Assembly: GCF_900113225.1 (NCBI RefSeq)
Contig: NZ_FOZE01000001.1
Span: forward strand, 2,046,001 to 2,110,000
DNA: 64,000 nt
Origin: Mitsuaria sp. PDC51
GTDB taxonomy: Bacteria; Pseudomonadota; Gammaproteobacteria; Burkholderiales; Burkholderiaceae_C
Direction of reading: 5' to 3'
The notes under the pieces are model-generated. The model worked only from the letters and a program-made list of their open reading frames with translations. It was not told where the DNA came from and did no database searches. Positions 1 to 8,841 of this stretch are shown here, in pieces. The number at the start of each line of letters is the position of its first letter. The first letter of the stretch is position 1. A program made the translations under genes and the position numbers.

Positions 1-1
1 G

Positions 2-1672
2 GCCCAGCTCGGCCGCATCGCCGTCGACGCGCTGGATCCGCAGGAGGTGCTGCAGCAGGCGCCGGTGATCGCCGCCCAGGCGCTGGAGGTCGAGCTGGCG
101 ATCGTGTTCCTGCTCGATCCCGGCCGCTCGACGCTGCGCGTGGCCGGCGGCGTCGGCCTGCTGGCCGAGGAGGGACTGGGCGCCGTGGTGCCGAACCGGC
201 CCGACACGCCGCCCGGCTTCGTGCTGACCGAGGGGCGGCCGGTGATCGTCGAGGACTACGGGCGCGAGACGCGCTTCGCCGTGCCGGCCACCTATCGCCG
301 CGAGGGCCTGGTGTCGGCGCTGTCGGTGCCGCTCTCGGACCGCGGCCGGCCGGTCGGCGCGCTGGCGGTGCGTTCGCGCCAGGCCAAGCGCTTCGGCGAC
401 GCGGAGCTGCGTTTCCTCGAGTCCGTCGCCAACCTGCTGGGCACCTGCCTGCAGCGCGCGCAGACGGAGGAGGCGCTGCATCACTCGCAGCGGCTGGAGG
501 CGGTCGGGCAACTGACCGGCGGCATCGCGCACGACTTCAACAACCTGCTGACCGTGATCCAGGGCAACCTGCAGGTGCTGGCCGACCTGCCGGCGGTGAC
601 CGACGACGGCTTCGCGCCACAGCTGGTGGCGGCCGCGACGCGGGCGTCGCGACGCGGCGCGGAGCTGACCGGCAAGCTGCTGGCGTTCTCCCGCCGGCAG
701 ATGCTGCAGCCGGCCAGCGTCGATGTCGCGGCGATGATGCGATCGCTGGCCGACATGCTGCGCCGCACGCTGGACCAGCGCATCCGCATCCGCATCGAGG
801 TGGCGCCCGACTGCCCCGATGTCCAGGCCGACCCGGCGCAGCTGGAGTCGGCGCTGCTCAACATCGCGATCAACGCGCGCGATGCCATGCCCGAGGGCGG
901 CGAGCTGGTCTTCGAGGCCGCGCCGCTGGGCGCCGTGCCGCCGGAGCTGCGGCGGGAGCTGGAGGAAGACGGGGCGCCGCCCGATCCGGACGGCCCGGCG
1001 CGCTACGTCCGCATCGCGGTGACCGACAACGGCGTCGGCATGCCGGAGGACGTCAAGGAGCGGGCCTTCGAGCCCTTCTTCACCACCAAGCAGGCCGGTC
1101 GCGGCACGGGACTCGGCCTGAGCACGGTCTACGGCTTCGCGCGGCAGTCCCGCGGGGCGCTCGCCATCGACAGCACGCCGGGCCGTGGCACGACGCTCAC
1201 GCTGATCCTCCCCCGACCGCCGGACGCGCCGGAGGGCGCGCTGGACGGCGATGCCGTCGTGGAGACGGTGCCGGCGGGCCTGCGGGTGCTGCTGGTGGAG
1301 GATGACGCGGAAGTGCGCGCGGTGGCGCGGCGCTTCCTGACCGACCTGCGGTGCCGGGTCGTGGCCTGCGCGAGCGGGGAGGAGGCCTTGCGGCACCTGC
1401 GCGAGGTCGCGGACCGCGTTGACGGGGGCGAGGGCGGCGAGCGGCCGCAGTTGCTGGTCAGCGACATCGCCCTGGGCGCCGGCATGCGGGGCACGGAGCT
1501 GGCGGGGGCCGTCCAGCAGGCCTGGCCCGACATCGCGGTGCTGCTGGTGTCCGGCTTCTCCGCCGAGTTGCTGGGGTCGGGCCCGGAGGCCGCCCTGGGC
1601 TGGGAGCTGCTGCCCAAGCCCTATGACCGCACCGCGCTGGCGCGGGCGATCGCGAAGGTGCTCAGCCGCTGA
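2..1672 (+). CDS. GAF-domain hybrid sensor histidine kinase with C-terminal receiver (5' end outside window)
   Basis: The frame is open from base 2 with no plausible start, so the gene begins left of the window. In order it holds a GAF-like sensor domain (first ~135 visible residues), a histidine-kinase dimerisation segment with the phospho-acceptor His in [14 protein letters not shown], an HATPase domain with the N box (INARDAM) and G boxes ([15 protein letters not shown]), and a receiver domain starting [10 protein letters not shown] with the acceptor Asp in LLVSDIALG. Such hybrid kinases autophosphorylate on His and pass the phosphate to their own receiver. No membrane segment is visible in the part present, so it may be cytosolic. 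The signal sensed is unknown. The FNR-like regulator lies tail to tail downstream. Confidence 0.9.
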   Translation, partial: AQLGRIAVDALDPQEVLQQAPVIAAQALEVELAIVFLLDPGRSTLRVAGGVGLLAEEGLGAVVPNRPDTPPGFVLTEGRPVIVEDYGRETRFAVPATYRREGLVSALSVPLSDRGRPVGALAVRSRQAKRFGDAELRFLESVANLLGTCLQRAQTEEALHHSQRLEAVGQLTGGIAHDFNNLLTVIQGNLQVLADLPAVTDDGFAPQLVAAATRASRRGAELTGKLLAFSRRQMLQPASVDVAAMMRSLADMLRRTLDQRIRIRIEVAPDCPDVQADPAQLESALLNIAINARDAMPEGGELVFEAAPLGAVPPELRRELEEDGAPPDPDGPARYVRIAVTDNGVGMPEDVKERAFEPFFTTKQAGRGTGLGLSTVYGFARQSRGALAIDSTPGRGTTLTLILPRPPDAPEGALDGDAVVETVPAGLRVLLVEDDAEVRAVARRFLTDLRCRVVACASGEEALRHLREVADRVDGGEGGERPQLLVSDIALGAGMRGTELAGAVQQAWPDIAVLLVSGFSAELLGSGPEAALGWELLPKPYDRTALARAIAKVLSR

Positions 1673-1691
1673 GCGGCGGCGTGTCCGCCGC
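1673..1691. terminator. Stem-loop between convergent genes
   Basis: GCGGCGG (1673-1679) and CCGCCGC (1685-1691) form a 7-bp stem with a 5-base loop, directly between the stop of the histidine kinase and the stop of the FNR-like gene. There is no T-run, so it is only a terminator-like hairpin that could serve both directions. Confidence 0.35.
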
Positions 1692-1696
1692 CGCCG

Positions 1697-2602
1697 TCAC
1701 TGGACCGCGGCCGGGCCGGCGTCCGGCAGGCCCCCGATGACGAACTGCTCCAGCCGTTCCAGGTTGGGGATCGAGATCTGCCGGCGGCCGCGTTCGCCGA
1801 AGCGGATGAGGCCTTCGCGGCTGAGCCGGGACAGGCAGCGGCTGACGGTCTCCAGCGTCATGCCCAGGTAGTTGCCGAGGTCGGCGCGGGTCATGCGCAG
1901 CGTCAGCTCGTCGGCGCGCAGGCCGCGCTGGTGCATGCTGCGCGCCCAGGCGCAGAGGAATTCCGCTACCCGTGCCAGCGAGGCCAGCGTGCAGACCGAC
2001 ATCAGCGACTGCCGCTCATGGGTGATCTCGGTGCTCATGCCCTCGTGGACGATGGCCATCATCTCCGGATGGCGCGCGCAGGCCTCGGTGAGGGTGTCGT
2101 AGGGAATGATGGAGATGTTGCCGGTGTCCATCGCGACGGCGTCGCACGGATGGCGGCCCTGCGCGATGCCGCTGAAGCCCAGCCAGTCGCCCCGGAACTT
2201 CAGGCTGACGATCTGCTCGCGGCCATCCAGGCTGCGGCTCACCAGCTTGAAGGCGCCGGCGTTGATCAGATACACGGTGTTGAAGGGCTGCGCGGCGCGG
2301 AAGATCATGTCGCCGGCGCGCACGACCTTGGCGCTGGGCTGGACGAGGTCGCGGATGATGCGCATCGCTTCGAGCATGCGCTGGTGGGGATCGCGAGGGG
2401 AGGGACGGGTGTCGCTGGTGGCCACCGTGAAGGGGCGCGTCAGCGGACGGAGTTCGGAGACGGCGGTCGCGGCCGGGGGCAGCGCGAGGGCGGCGAGGCG
2501 GGAAGCGGCGGGGACGAGGGGGATGCGCGGGCGACCTGCCGGGGCATCGCGCAGACGGTCGCGGGAGAGGTCGCTCGAGGGGGTGGCGATGGCGCTGTGC
2601 AT
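1697..2602 (-). CDS. Crp/Fnr-family transcription regulator (FNR-type DNA reader without the Fe-S cysteine cluster)
   Basis: 301 aa. Residues ~75-190 form a cyclic-nucleotide-binding-like domain (AGDMIFRAAQPFNTVYLINAGAFKL) and ~215-280 a winged helix. The recognition helix reads GMTLETVSRCLSRL; the E-x-x-SR pattern is that of FNR/ANR proteins, which read TTGAT-N4-ATCAA. The N-terminal cysteines that hold the 4Fe-4S cluster of true FNR are missing, and the first ~74 residues are a Pro/Ala-rich extension, so the true start may be internal. An FNR-type box lies at 2774-2787 in the divergent promoter region, making the next gene a probable target. Oxygen sensing is unlikely without the cysteines; the regulator may be constitutive or bind another effector. 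Confidence 0.85.
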   Translation of the reverse strand: MHSAIATPSSDLSRDRLRDAPAGRPRIPLVPAASRLAALALPPAATAVSELRPLTRPFTVATSDTRPSPRDPHQRMLEAMRIIRDLVQPSAKVVRAGDMIFRAAQPFNTVYLINAGAFKLVSRSLDGREQIVSLKFRGDWLGFSGIAQGRHPCDAVAMDTGNISIIPYDTLTEACARHPEMMAIVHEGMSTEITHERQSLMSVCTLASLARVAEFLCAWARSMHQRGLRADELTLRMTRADLGNYLGMTLETVSRCLSRLSREGLIRFGERGRRQISIPNLERLEQFVIGGLPDAGPAAVQ

Positions 2603-2773
2603 GATGGTCTCGTGGTTGGTGGCGTTGAAGGGATGCTAGGAAGCGCGCGCAACGGCTGCGCCAATCCTTGACATCGCTCGGCAACAGTTGGTGAACCCTC
2701 GGTGACGGTTCAGTAACGGACCCTCAAGACGTCGCAGTGTTCCTGCGCATCGAGGCGCGCCAACCGCCGTCGT

Positions 2774-2814
2774 TTGACATCCATCAACGCTTCCCGGCGC
2801 GGGCTGACTACGCT
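2774..2814 (+). promoter_or_regulatory. FNR-type box and matching -10 element
   Basis: TTGACATCCATCAA at 2774-2787 matches the FNR/ANR consensus TTGAT-N4-ATCAA at nine of ten defined bases. A -10-like TACGCT sits at 2809-2814. The implied transcription start near 2821 puts the box centre at about -41, the classic class II activator position. It would drive the carbamoyltransferase-like gene at 2915. The rest of the 2603-2914 gap shows no gene. Confidence 0.6.
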
Positions 2815-2914
2815 CCCCAACCTCGCTGCCGACGCGTGTCGGCCGGGCCCCCTCCAGCCCCTCGCGCCCCTCACGCGTCCTCCTTCCCAAGCCTGCGTTC
2901 CGCGCCTGTCGACC

Positions 2915-3388
2915 ATGCCGCATCACGCCCCGCCGCTGTCTGCGATGCCGACCTCCGTCCTGCCCTTGTCCGCGACCGCGCTGGACCGGTCCGCGGACGA
3001 GCTCGCGCAGGCCACGCAGCGCGGCGCGCCGCATCGGCCGCTGGTCGGCATGCGATTGGGGCTGTTCTGCGGTGACGAACGGTCCGAGACGGTCCGCTGT
3101 CTGCGCGAGGCCGCGCAGGCGCTGGGCGCGCAGGTCACGATGCTGGACCCGGCGCGGGCGCTGGAGGAGGGCGCCGCGCTCGACGAGATCGCCCGGCTGC
3201 TGGGCCATCTCTACGCGGCGGTGGCGTGCGAAGGCGTGCCCGCCGCCGTCATGCGCGGCCTGGCGATGGCCGCGGTGGTGCCGGTGCTGGACGCGCGGGC
3301 GGTGCTGGCGCCCGCGTCTGGACGCGGCACGGGCGCCGAGCGGCGCCCGTGGATCGCGCAGGCGGCGCTGCTGGCCGCGCTGCGCTGA
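2915..3388 (+). CDS. Ornithine carbamoyltransferase-like N-terminal-half protein, active site degenerate
   Basis: 157 aa from the ATG at 2915; a longer upstream frame begins inside the FNR box and is not credible. The segment LVGMRLGLFCGDERSETVRC followed by GAQVTML, then DEIARLLGHLYAAVACEG and AAVVPVLD, follows the order of the carbamoyl-phosphate domain of ornithine carbamoyltransferases (LxGxxLxLxFxxxSTRTR, GAxVxYL, DTARVLGRMYD, PVxNxLTD). The STRTR carbamoyl-phosphate motif is replaced by DERSETVR, and the C-terminal ornithine-binding domain is absent (family length ~300-340 aa). It is therefore unlikely to be an active transferase. The FNR-box promoter and divergent FNR-like regulator suggest low-oxygen control. 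Assignment rests on reading motif order only. Confidence 0.6.
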   Translation: MPHHAPPLSAMPTSVLPLSATALDRSADELAQATQRGAPHRPLVGMRLGLFCGDERSETVRCLREAAQALGAQVTMLDPARALEEGAALDEIARLLGHLYAAVACEGVPAAVMRGLAMAAVVPVLDARAVLAPASGRGTGAERRPWIAQAALLAALR

Positions 3389-3395
3389 AGCGCGC

Positions 3396-3986
3396 TTACT
3401 TCTTCTTGTCGGCCGCCTTGGTGGCCTGCTCCAGGGCCTGCGCCTCCTGCAAATGATGCTGCAAGGCCGGCAGCATCTTGGCGGCCCAGGCCTTCACGTC
3501 GGCGTCCTTGGCGTCCTTGGACGCCTTCTCGAACAGCTTGACGGCGTCCTTGTGGGCGCCGACCTGGTTTTCGGCGTAATGGTGGTCGAAGCTGGTCCCG
3601 TCGCGCTGCTCCAGGATCTTGGCCTTGCCCTTCTGGACCATCGAGGCATCGGTCGGGAGCTTCACCCCCTTGGACGCGGCCAAGGTCTGCAGTTCCGAAT
3701 CCGCCTTCTTGTGGTCGTCGATCATCTTCTGGGCGAAGGCCTTGACGTCGGCGCTGGTGCCCTTCTTGAGCGCGAGGTCGGCGGCCGCGATCTCGGCGAA
3801 GTTGGACTCGGCGGCGTTTTTCATGAAGCTGCTGTCCGCGTGCGAACGCGCCGCGGAGGCCGGCGCGGCCGCGGTCGTGGCGGTCTGGGCGGCGACGGTG
3901 CCGGCGGCCAGGGCGCCGCCCAGGGCGAGGGCGATCGCGGCGATCGCGGGCAGGGCGCGCGGGCGGGAGGAGGCGATGACGGTCAT
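3396..3986 (-). CDS. DUF4142 periplasmic protein
   Basis: 196 aa, starting at the ATG at 3986; the long open frame extending to 5240 is a read-through of an unrelated frame. The N-terminus is a signal peptide (basic start, Ala/Leu-rich core, AGTVAAQ cleavage region). The body is the helical DUF4142 fold: DSSFMKNAAESNFAEIAAAD near the start, then KAFAQKMIDDHKKADSEL and HHLQEAQALE. These four-helix, ferritin-like proteins are secreted stress-associated proteins of unknown biochemical role; metal binding is only an inference. It ends with a Lys-rich tail (ADKKK) and is tail to tail with the carbamoyltransferase-like gene. Confidence 0.85.
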   Translation of the reverse strand: MTVIASSRPRALPAIAAIALALGGALAAGTVAAQTATTAAAPASAARSHADSSFMKNAAESNFAEIAAADLALKKGTSADVKAFAQKMIDDHKKADSELQTLAASKGVKLPTDASMVQKGKAKILEQRDGTSFDHHYAENQVGAHKDAVKLFEKASKDAKDADVKAWAAKMLPALQHHLQEAQALEQATKAADKKK

Positions 3987-4072
3987 GGGGATCACTCCAT
4001 GAAGTGGTGATGTCCGGGAGACAGCAATCCCGGTTCCCGCGCCGCCGTCCGCCGGGCGGCCTCGATCGCGCG

Positions 4073-5062
4073 TCAGGACGTCGGCAGCGCCTTGTACTGC
4101 TGACCCACCTCCGTCAGCGTGCCGGCGGCGCCGAACAGGCTGGTGAAATGCGGATCCGGCGACCAGCGGCCGGTGAACCACGCATAACGGAGCACGTCGG
4201 CGCGGGTCTCGCAGGTCTTGACCATGTCCGCCATCTGCGCCTTCTGCTTGGCCGCCGAGTCGACCTGCGCGCTTCCGTCGCCGACATGCCAGTTGGCCAT
4301 CTCGGTGATCCAGAACGGCTTGCCGTACTTCTCCAGCCGCTTGAGCTGGTCGGCCAGCCCGTAGTCGTACCAGTGGAAGGCGAGCGCGTCGATCTGCGGA
4401 TCGCGCCCGCCGTTGGCATTGCGGTAGGCGGCGATGAAGGCATCCATCCAGACCACCGGGTCGGCGTAGCCGGCCATCGTGCCCCAGGTGATCGCCGGAC
4501 CGACGAGCTTGACGCCGGTCTGGCGCGCGACCTCCTCGTATCGCGGCCACTGGGCGGCGGCTTCCGCCGGCGTCTTGTTGGCCTGGTCGGTCAGGTTGGG
4601 TTCGTTGAGCACCAGCAGGGACTTCACGGCCGGACGCGACTTCAGGTAGGCGACCACCTCCGCCGTGTCGAAGTCGAAGTTCCACAGCATCGGCACGTGT
4701 TCCATCGCGCCGGCGATGGCGGGCTGGGCGAGCACCGCCGCATTGGGCTTGAGCGCCCAGTTCACCCACCAGCCGACGGTGCCGCCCGACAGCGCGCTGA
4801 AATCGGCGGCGTCCTTCAGGTCGTACGCCAGGCCGCGCTTGACCGTCGAGGTCGCCGGCGGTGGCGCGGGCGGGGTGGGCGCGGCAGGTGTGGCCGGCTC
4901 GCCACCACCGCCGCCGCCGCAGGCGGTCAGCGTGGCGCCGAGGACGCCGGCGCCGGCCATCGTGAGCAGGCGACGGCGCTGGGCATCGGGGGGCGGCGGG
5001 GCGACGAGCGCGTTCAGGGGATCGACCGCGTGCTCGGCGGCAGGCATCGGGGTTGGCTTCAT
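4073..5062 (-). CDS. GH128-type (Asl1-like) glycoside hydrolase lipoprotein
   Basis: 329 aa from the ATG at 5062, preceded by an AAGAGG ribosome site. Residues 29-48 form a twin-arginine-like, lipobox-ended signal (RRRLLTMAG to LTAC, Cys48), followed by a Gly run and a Pro-rich linker to ~72. The catalytic barrel carries LVLNEPN (Glu154, likely acid/base), LAFHWYDYG and FWITEMANW (Glu254, likely nucleophile), the pattern of Asl1-like GH128 beta-1,3-glucanases. It probably cuts beta-1,3-glucans of fungal or algal walls on the outside of the cell. It is transcribed away from the T6SS operon and shares the intergenic region with tssA; whether it shares regulation is unknown. Confidence 0.8.
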   Translation of the reverse strand: MKPTPMPAAEHAVDPLNALVAPPPPDAQRRRLLTMAGAGVLGATLTACGGGGGGEPATPAAPTPPAPPPATSTVKRGLAYDLKDAADFSALSGGTVGWWVNWALKPNAAVLAQPAIAGAMEHVPMLWNFDFDTAEVVAYLKSRPAVKSLLVLNEPNLTDQANKTPAEAAAQWPRYEEVARQTGVKLVGPAITWGTMAGYADPVVWMDAFIAAYRNANGGRDPQIDALAFHWYDYGLADQLKRLEKYGKPFWITEMANWHVGDGSAQVDSAAKQKAQMADMVKTCETRADVLRYAWFTGRWSPDPHFTSLFGAAGTLTEVGQQYKALPTS

Positions 5063-5388
5063 GGGGCGGGCCTCTTCTTGGATGGAGGCGGCCCGCCGCT
5101 CTCCCTCCCGAGGAGAACGCGTCGCGCGGGCCTCGTGCGCCCGCGGACCGGCGGAGCCGCCGGATCGACCTGTCCCTGACAGAAGGGACAAGTCTTGCGG
5201 GGGCGGAGTATGGCCGGGCGTTCGTGTTCTTGTCCCGCACCGAAACACATCGTTAAGGTTTCCCTGCGTTTGCGTTAACACCGCTACCTCCAAAGAGGCA
5301 AGGATCGCCGGCTGCCCGTTCCGTGGCGACCGCGCCGCGGGCGGGCGGCGGTGCAATCCCTAGGCTGAGCGCCTCCCTGGGGGGCAAA
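5063..5388. other. Intergenic region between glucanase and tssA
   Basis: No credible gene. The open frames here are upstream extensions of the flanking genes. A moderately AT-richer stretch around 5250-5300 could hold the glucanase promoter, but I see no clear consensus. The tssA promoter block follows at 5389. Confidence 0.5.
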
Positions 5389-5431
5389 GTGACTTTCGAC
5401 CACTGTGCGCGGTTACAGCTGTCAATAGAGT
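5389..5431 (+). promoter_or_regulatory. T6SS promoter block upstream of tssA (site 1 of 5)
   Basis: GTGACTTTCG at 5389-5398 (within AAAGTGACTTT, an inverted repeat), a weak -35-like CTGTGC at 5403-5408, a 17-base spacer and -10-like TAGAGT at 5426-5431. The same arrangement recurs upstream of both vgrG genes, ppkA and tagH. The implied start of transcription near 5438 excludes the upstream ATG codons and supports the tssA start at 5467. Confidence 0.55.
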
Positions 5432-5466
5432 CCATGACATGCAACTGTTCCGCTGCCTCCGACGCG

Positions 5467-6498
5467 ATGGCTGATCTCGACCTCGACGCGCTGCTTGCCC
5501 CGCTGCAGGACGACGCCCCGTGTGGCGCCGACCTGGAGTACGACCCTGCCTTCCTCGCCCTGGAAGCGGCGGGCGCCGGCAAGCCGGAGCAGCAGTACGG
5601 CGACACCGTCATCCCGGCCGAGGAGCCGGATTGGCCCGCCGTGCACGAACAGGCCCTGGCCCTGGCCCGGCGCACCCGCGACCTGCGCGTGGCCGTGTGG
5701 CTGGCCCGCGCCGGCGCCCGGCTGCACGGCTTCGGCGCGGCGCTCGACGGCCTGTCGCTGATCCGCGGCCTGCTGGAGCGCCATTGGGCGCACGTCCATC
5801 CGCAGCTGGACGCCTCGGACAACGACGACCCCACGATGCGCCTGAACGCGCTGCAGCCGCTGGTCAGCGGCACGGCGGCGATCGCCGATTTCCGCGCCGC
5901 CAGCCTGACCGGCCAGCGCGGCGGCCCCCGGGTGCGCGACGTGGAACTGGCGCTCGGCAATGCCGATCCGATCGCCGATGAATCCGTGCCCTCGCCCGAA
6001 GGCCTGATGGCCGGACTGGCGGCCCAGGCCGCGAACGACCCGGCGCTGGCCGCCCGGCTGCATGAATCGCTCCCGATCGCGCAAGGCATCGTCGCGGCGA
6101 TCGAAACCCAGCTCGGCGCCGGCCAAGGCCCCGATTTCGCGCCGCTGCTGCGCCTGTTCAAGCCGCTGGCCGCCGCCGCCGGACAGCTGCAGGGGCAGGG
6201 CGGCGAGGCGGTCGCGGCGCCCGTGGACGGCGCCAGCGCGCCGGCCGGCCTCGCGGTCGGCGCCGTGGTGGCCGGCGCGGTCGCCGCGCCCGGCACCATC
6301 GCCAGCCGCGACGACGCGGTCCGCGCGCTGCAGCGCGTGTGCGAATGGATCGAGCGCCACGAGCCCAGCAATCCCGCACCGCTGCTGATCCGCCGCGCGC
6401 AGCGGCTGATGAGCAAGTCCTTCCTGGAAATCATGCGCGACCTGAATCCGGACGGCGTGCATGAGATCGAGAAGCTCGCCGGCACGCCGAGCGAGTGA
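5467..6498 (+). CDS. tssA: TssA, T6SS sheath cap/assembly protein
   Basis: 343 aa. The ATG at 5467 is chosen because the predicted transcript starts near 5438. The N-terminal ImpA_N domain is clear (LLAPLQDDAPCGADLEYDPAF, then PDWPAVHEQALALARRTRDL, and LHGFGAALDGLSLI). The C-terminal part, DDAVRALQRVCEWIERHEPS then PAPLLIRRAQRLM, is the short TssA C-terminus of Pseudomonas TssA1-like proteins. TssA primes baseplate and tail polymerisation and stays at the distal end of the growing sheath. It is the first gene of the core operon, with tssB 67 bases downstream. Confidence 0.93.
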   Translation: MADLDLDALLAPLQDDAPCGADLEYDPAFLALEAAGAGKPEQQYGDTVIPAEEPDWPAVHEQALALARRTRDLRVAVWLARAGARLHGFGAALDGLSLIRGLLERHWAHVHPQLDASDNDDPTMRLNALQPLVSGTAAIADFRAASLTGQRGGPRVRDVELALGNADPIADESVPSPEGLMAGLAAQAANDPALAARLHESLPIAQGIVAAIETQLGAGQGPDFAPLLRLFKPLAAAAGQLQGQGGEAVAAPVDGASAPAGLAVGAVVAGAVAAPGTIASRDDAVRALQRVCEWIERHEPSNPAPLLIRRAQRLMSKSFLEIMRDLNPDGVHEIEKLAGTPSE

Positions 6499-6565
6499 TC
6501 CGCATCGCCTTCCTTCCCTCCACGGTTTCCACCCTTCACCCGATCCACGCTTCAAGGAGCACCCC

Positions 6566-7078
6566 ATGGCCACCAGCAGCCAGAAGTTCATCGCCAGGAA
6601 TCGCGCCCCGCGCGTGCAGATCGAGTACGACGTCGAGCTCTACGGCGCCGAGAAGAAGGTCCAGCTGCCCTTCGTGATGGGCGTGCTGTCGGACCTGTCG
6701 GGCAAGCCCACCGAGCCGCTGCCGCCGGTGTCGGACCGCAAGTTCCTGGACTTCGACGTCGACAACTTCGACGCCCGCATGAAGGCGATGAAGCCGCGCG
6801 TCTCGTTCGCCGTGCCCAACACGCTGACCGGCGAAGGCAACCTGATGGTCGACCTGACCTTCGAGTCGATGGACGACTTCTCGCCCGCCGCGGTCGCGCG
6901 CAAGGTGGACGGTCTCAAGCAGCTGCTCGAGGCGCGCCAGCAACTGGCCAACCTGATCACCTACATGGATGGCAAGGCCGGCGCCGAGCAGCTGATCGCC
7001 AAGGTGGTCAAGGACGAGGCGCTGCTGAAGTCCCTGGCCTCGGCCCAGAAACCCGCCGACGACGCCGCCGCGCAATAA
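6566..7078 (+). CDS. tssB: TssB (VipA), small sheath subunit
   Basis: 170 aa from the ATG at 6566, behind an AAGGAG ribosome site. The family pattern is complete: SSQKFIARNRAPRVQIEYDV at the start, KVQLPFVMGVLSDLSG, RKFLDFDVDNFD, and the helix GLKQLLEARQQLANLITYMDG that interlocks with TssC. TssB and TssC co-polymerise into the contractile cytoplasmic sheath around the Hcp tube. It lies in the standard order just ahead of tssC. Confidence 0.97.
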   Translation: MATSSQKFIARNRAPRVQIEYDVELYGAEKKVQLPFVMGVLSDLSGKPTEPLPPVSDRKFLDFDVDNFDARMKAMKPRVSFAVPNTLTGEGNLMVDLTFESMDDFSPAAVARKVDGLKQLLEARQQLANLITYMDGKAGAEQLIAKVVKDEALLKSLASAQKPADDAAAQ

Positions 7079-7126
7079 GCGCCGCGCGCCTTCAGACCCC
7101 TAGCCGGACCCCACGGAGCACGCACC

Positions 7127-8626
7127 ATGGCCGAAGAGATCCTCTCGCAAGCCTCGCCCTCGCTGCAGGGCATCGAATATGAAGGCGGCGAGTTCGCCTC
7201 GCTGCTGAACAAGGAATTCAAGCCCAAGACCGACGAGGCCAAGTCCGCCGTCGAGCAGGCGGTGCTGACGCTGGCGCAGCAGGCGCTGTCGCAGACCCAG
7301 CTGATCGGCAGCGACGTCATCGTCTCGATCGAGTCGATGATCGCGGAGATCGACAAGAAGCTGTCCGAGCAGGTCAACGCGATCCTGCACCACGCCGAGT
7401 TCCAGCAGCTGGAGTCGGCCTGGCGCGGCCTGCACTACCTGGTCAACAACACCGAGACCGACGAGCAGCTCAAGATCCGCGTCATGAGCATCTCCAAGAA
7501 CGATCTCGGCAAGACGCTCAAGCGCTACAAGGGCACGGCCTGGGACCAGAGCCCGATCTTCAAGCGCGTCTATGAAGAGGAATTCGGCCAGTTCGGCGGC
7601 GAGCCCTTCGGCTGCATCGTCGGCGACTACTACTTCGACCACAGCCCGCCCGACGTCGAGCTGCTGGGCGAGATCGCCAAGGTCTCGGCCGCCGCCCACT
7701 CGCCCTTCATCGCCGCGGCGAATCCCTCGCTGATGCAGATGGGCTCGTGGCAGGAGCTCGCCAACCCGCGCGACCTGACCAAGATCTTCAGCACGCCCGA
7801 GTACGCCGCCTGGAAGTCGCTGCGCGAGTCCGACGACGCGCGCTACATCGGCCTGGCCATGCCGCGTTTCCTGGCGCGCCTGCCCTACGGCGCGAAGACC
7901 AATCCGGTCGAGGAGTTCAACTTCGAGGAAGAGACCGGTGGCGGTGAGCACGCCAAGTACACCTGGGCCAACTCGGCCTACGCGATGGCGACCAACATCA
8001 ACCGCTCGTTCAAGACCTACGGCTGGTGCACCCGCATCCGCGGCGTCGAGGCGGGCGGCGCGGTCGAGGGCCTGCCGGCCCACACCTTCCCGACCGACGA
8101 GGGCGGCGTGGCCATGAAGTGCCCCACCGAGATCGCCATCAGCGACCGCCGCGAGGCCGAGCTGGCCAAGAACGGCTTCATGCCGCTGGTGCACCGCAAG
8201 AACTCCGACTTCGCCGCCTTCATCGGCGCGCAGTCGCTGCAGAAGCCCGCCGAGTACGACGATCCGGACGCCACCGCCAATGCCAACCTGGCCGCGCGGC
8301 TGCCGTATCTGTTCGCCTGCAACCGCTTCGCCCATTACCTGAAGTGCATCGTGCGCGACAAGGTGGGCTCGTTCAAGGAACGCGCCGACATGGAGAAGTG
8401 GCTGAACAAGTGGATCATGAACTACGTCGACGGCGATCCCGCCAACTCCTCGGAGACGACGAAGTCGCAGAAGCCGCTGGCCTCGGCCGAGGTGGTGGTC
8501 GAGGAGATCCCGGGCAATCCCGGCTACTACTCGTCGAAATTCTTCCTGCGTCCGCATTACCAGCTCGAGGGCCTGACGGTCTCGCTGCGGCTGGTCTCGA
8601 CGCTGCCGTCGCAGAAGGGCAAGTGA
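7127..8626 (+). CDS. tssC: TssC (VipB), large sheath subunit
   Basis: 499 aa, full family length. Typical segments include SMIAEIDKKLSEQVNAILHH, ESAWRGLHYLVNNTETDEQL, GEPFGCIVGDYYFDHSPPDV and the C-terminal PGYYSSKFFLRPHYQLEGL. With TssB it forms the contractile sheath; contraction drives the Hcp tube and VgrG spike out of the cell, and ClpV recycles the contracted form. tssB ends 48 bases upstream. A 215-base gap with several dyads separates it from hcp. Confidence 0.97.
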   Translation: MAEEILSQASPSLQGIEYEGGEFASLLNKEFKPKTDEAKSAVEQAVLTLAQQALSQTQLIGSDVIVSIESMIAEIDKKLSEQVNAILHHAEFQQLESAWRGLHYLVNNTETDEQLKIRVMSISKNDLGKTLKRYKGTAWDQSPIFKRVYEEEFGQFGGEPFGCIVGDYYFDHSPPDVELLGEIAKVSAAAHSPFIAAANPSLMQMGSWQELANPRDLTKIFSTPEYAAWKSLRESDDARYIGLAMPRFLARLPYGAKTNPVEEFNFEEETGGGEHAKYTWANSAYAMATNINRSFKTYGWCTRIRGVEAGGAVEGLPAHTFPTDEGGVAMKCPTEIAISDRREAELAKNGFMPLVHRKNSDFAAFIGAQSLQKPAEYDDPDATANANLAARLPYLFACNRFAHYLKCIVRDKVGSFKERADMEKWLNKWIMNYVDGDPANSSETTKSQKPLASAEVVVEEIPGNPGYYSSKFFLRPHYQLEGLTVSLRLVSTLPSQKGK

Positions 8627-8747
8627 GGCGGCGGGTCGCCCCGGCGGCCCGCGCGAAGGAAACAAAGAAATCGCGCGCAACGACGCGCGACGCGTCCAAG
8701 GGAGCGCTGTCGAAGGCGCCGTTCTGAAATTTTCGAGGCGATGAGCC

Positions 8748-8822
8748 AACCGGGCCCTCGGGCCCGAAATCCCGGTTTCCGCATGCGGTGAGCGTTGATG
8801 CGGAGACTTTTTTCAAAGAGTC
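8748..8822 (+). promoter_or_regulatory. Cluster of dyad symmetries in the hcp leader
   Basis: Between tssC and hcp lie nested dyads: AACCGGG (8748-8754) with CCCGGTT (8771-8777), enclosing CGGGCCC (8751-8757) with GGGCCCG (8760-8766), whose pairings are mutually exclusive; the palindrome CCGCATGCGG (8779-8788); and GACTTT/AAAGAGTC (8805-8822) just before the AGGAG ribosome site. Together they suggest RNA processing, attenuation or a separate hcp promoter. Confidence 0.4.
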
Positions 8823-8841
8823 CATCTAGGAGAAACCGACC

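Noticed and set aside
3396..5240. 614-aa frame joining the DUF4142 gene with upstream sequence
   Set aside because: The upstream two thirds is the wrong frame of the glucanase gene; the DUF4142 protein has its own signal peptide and start at 3986.
5434..5466. Earlier ATG (5434) as tssA start
   Set aside because: It lies at or before the predicted transcript start (about 5438) and adds a Cys-rich leader not usual for TssA.
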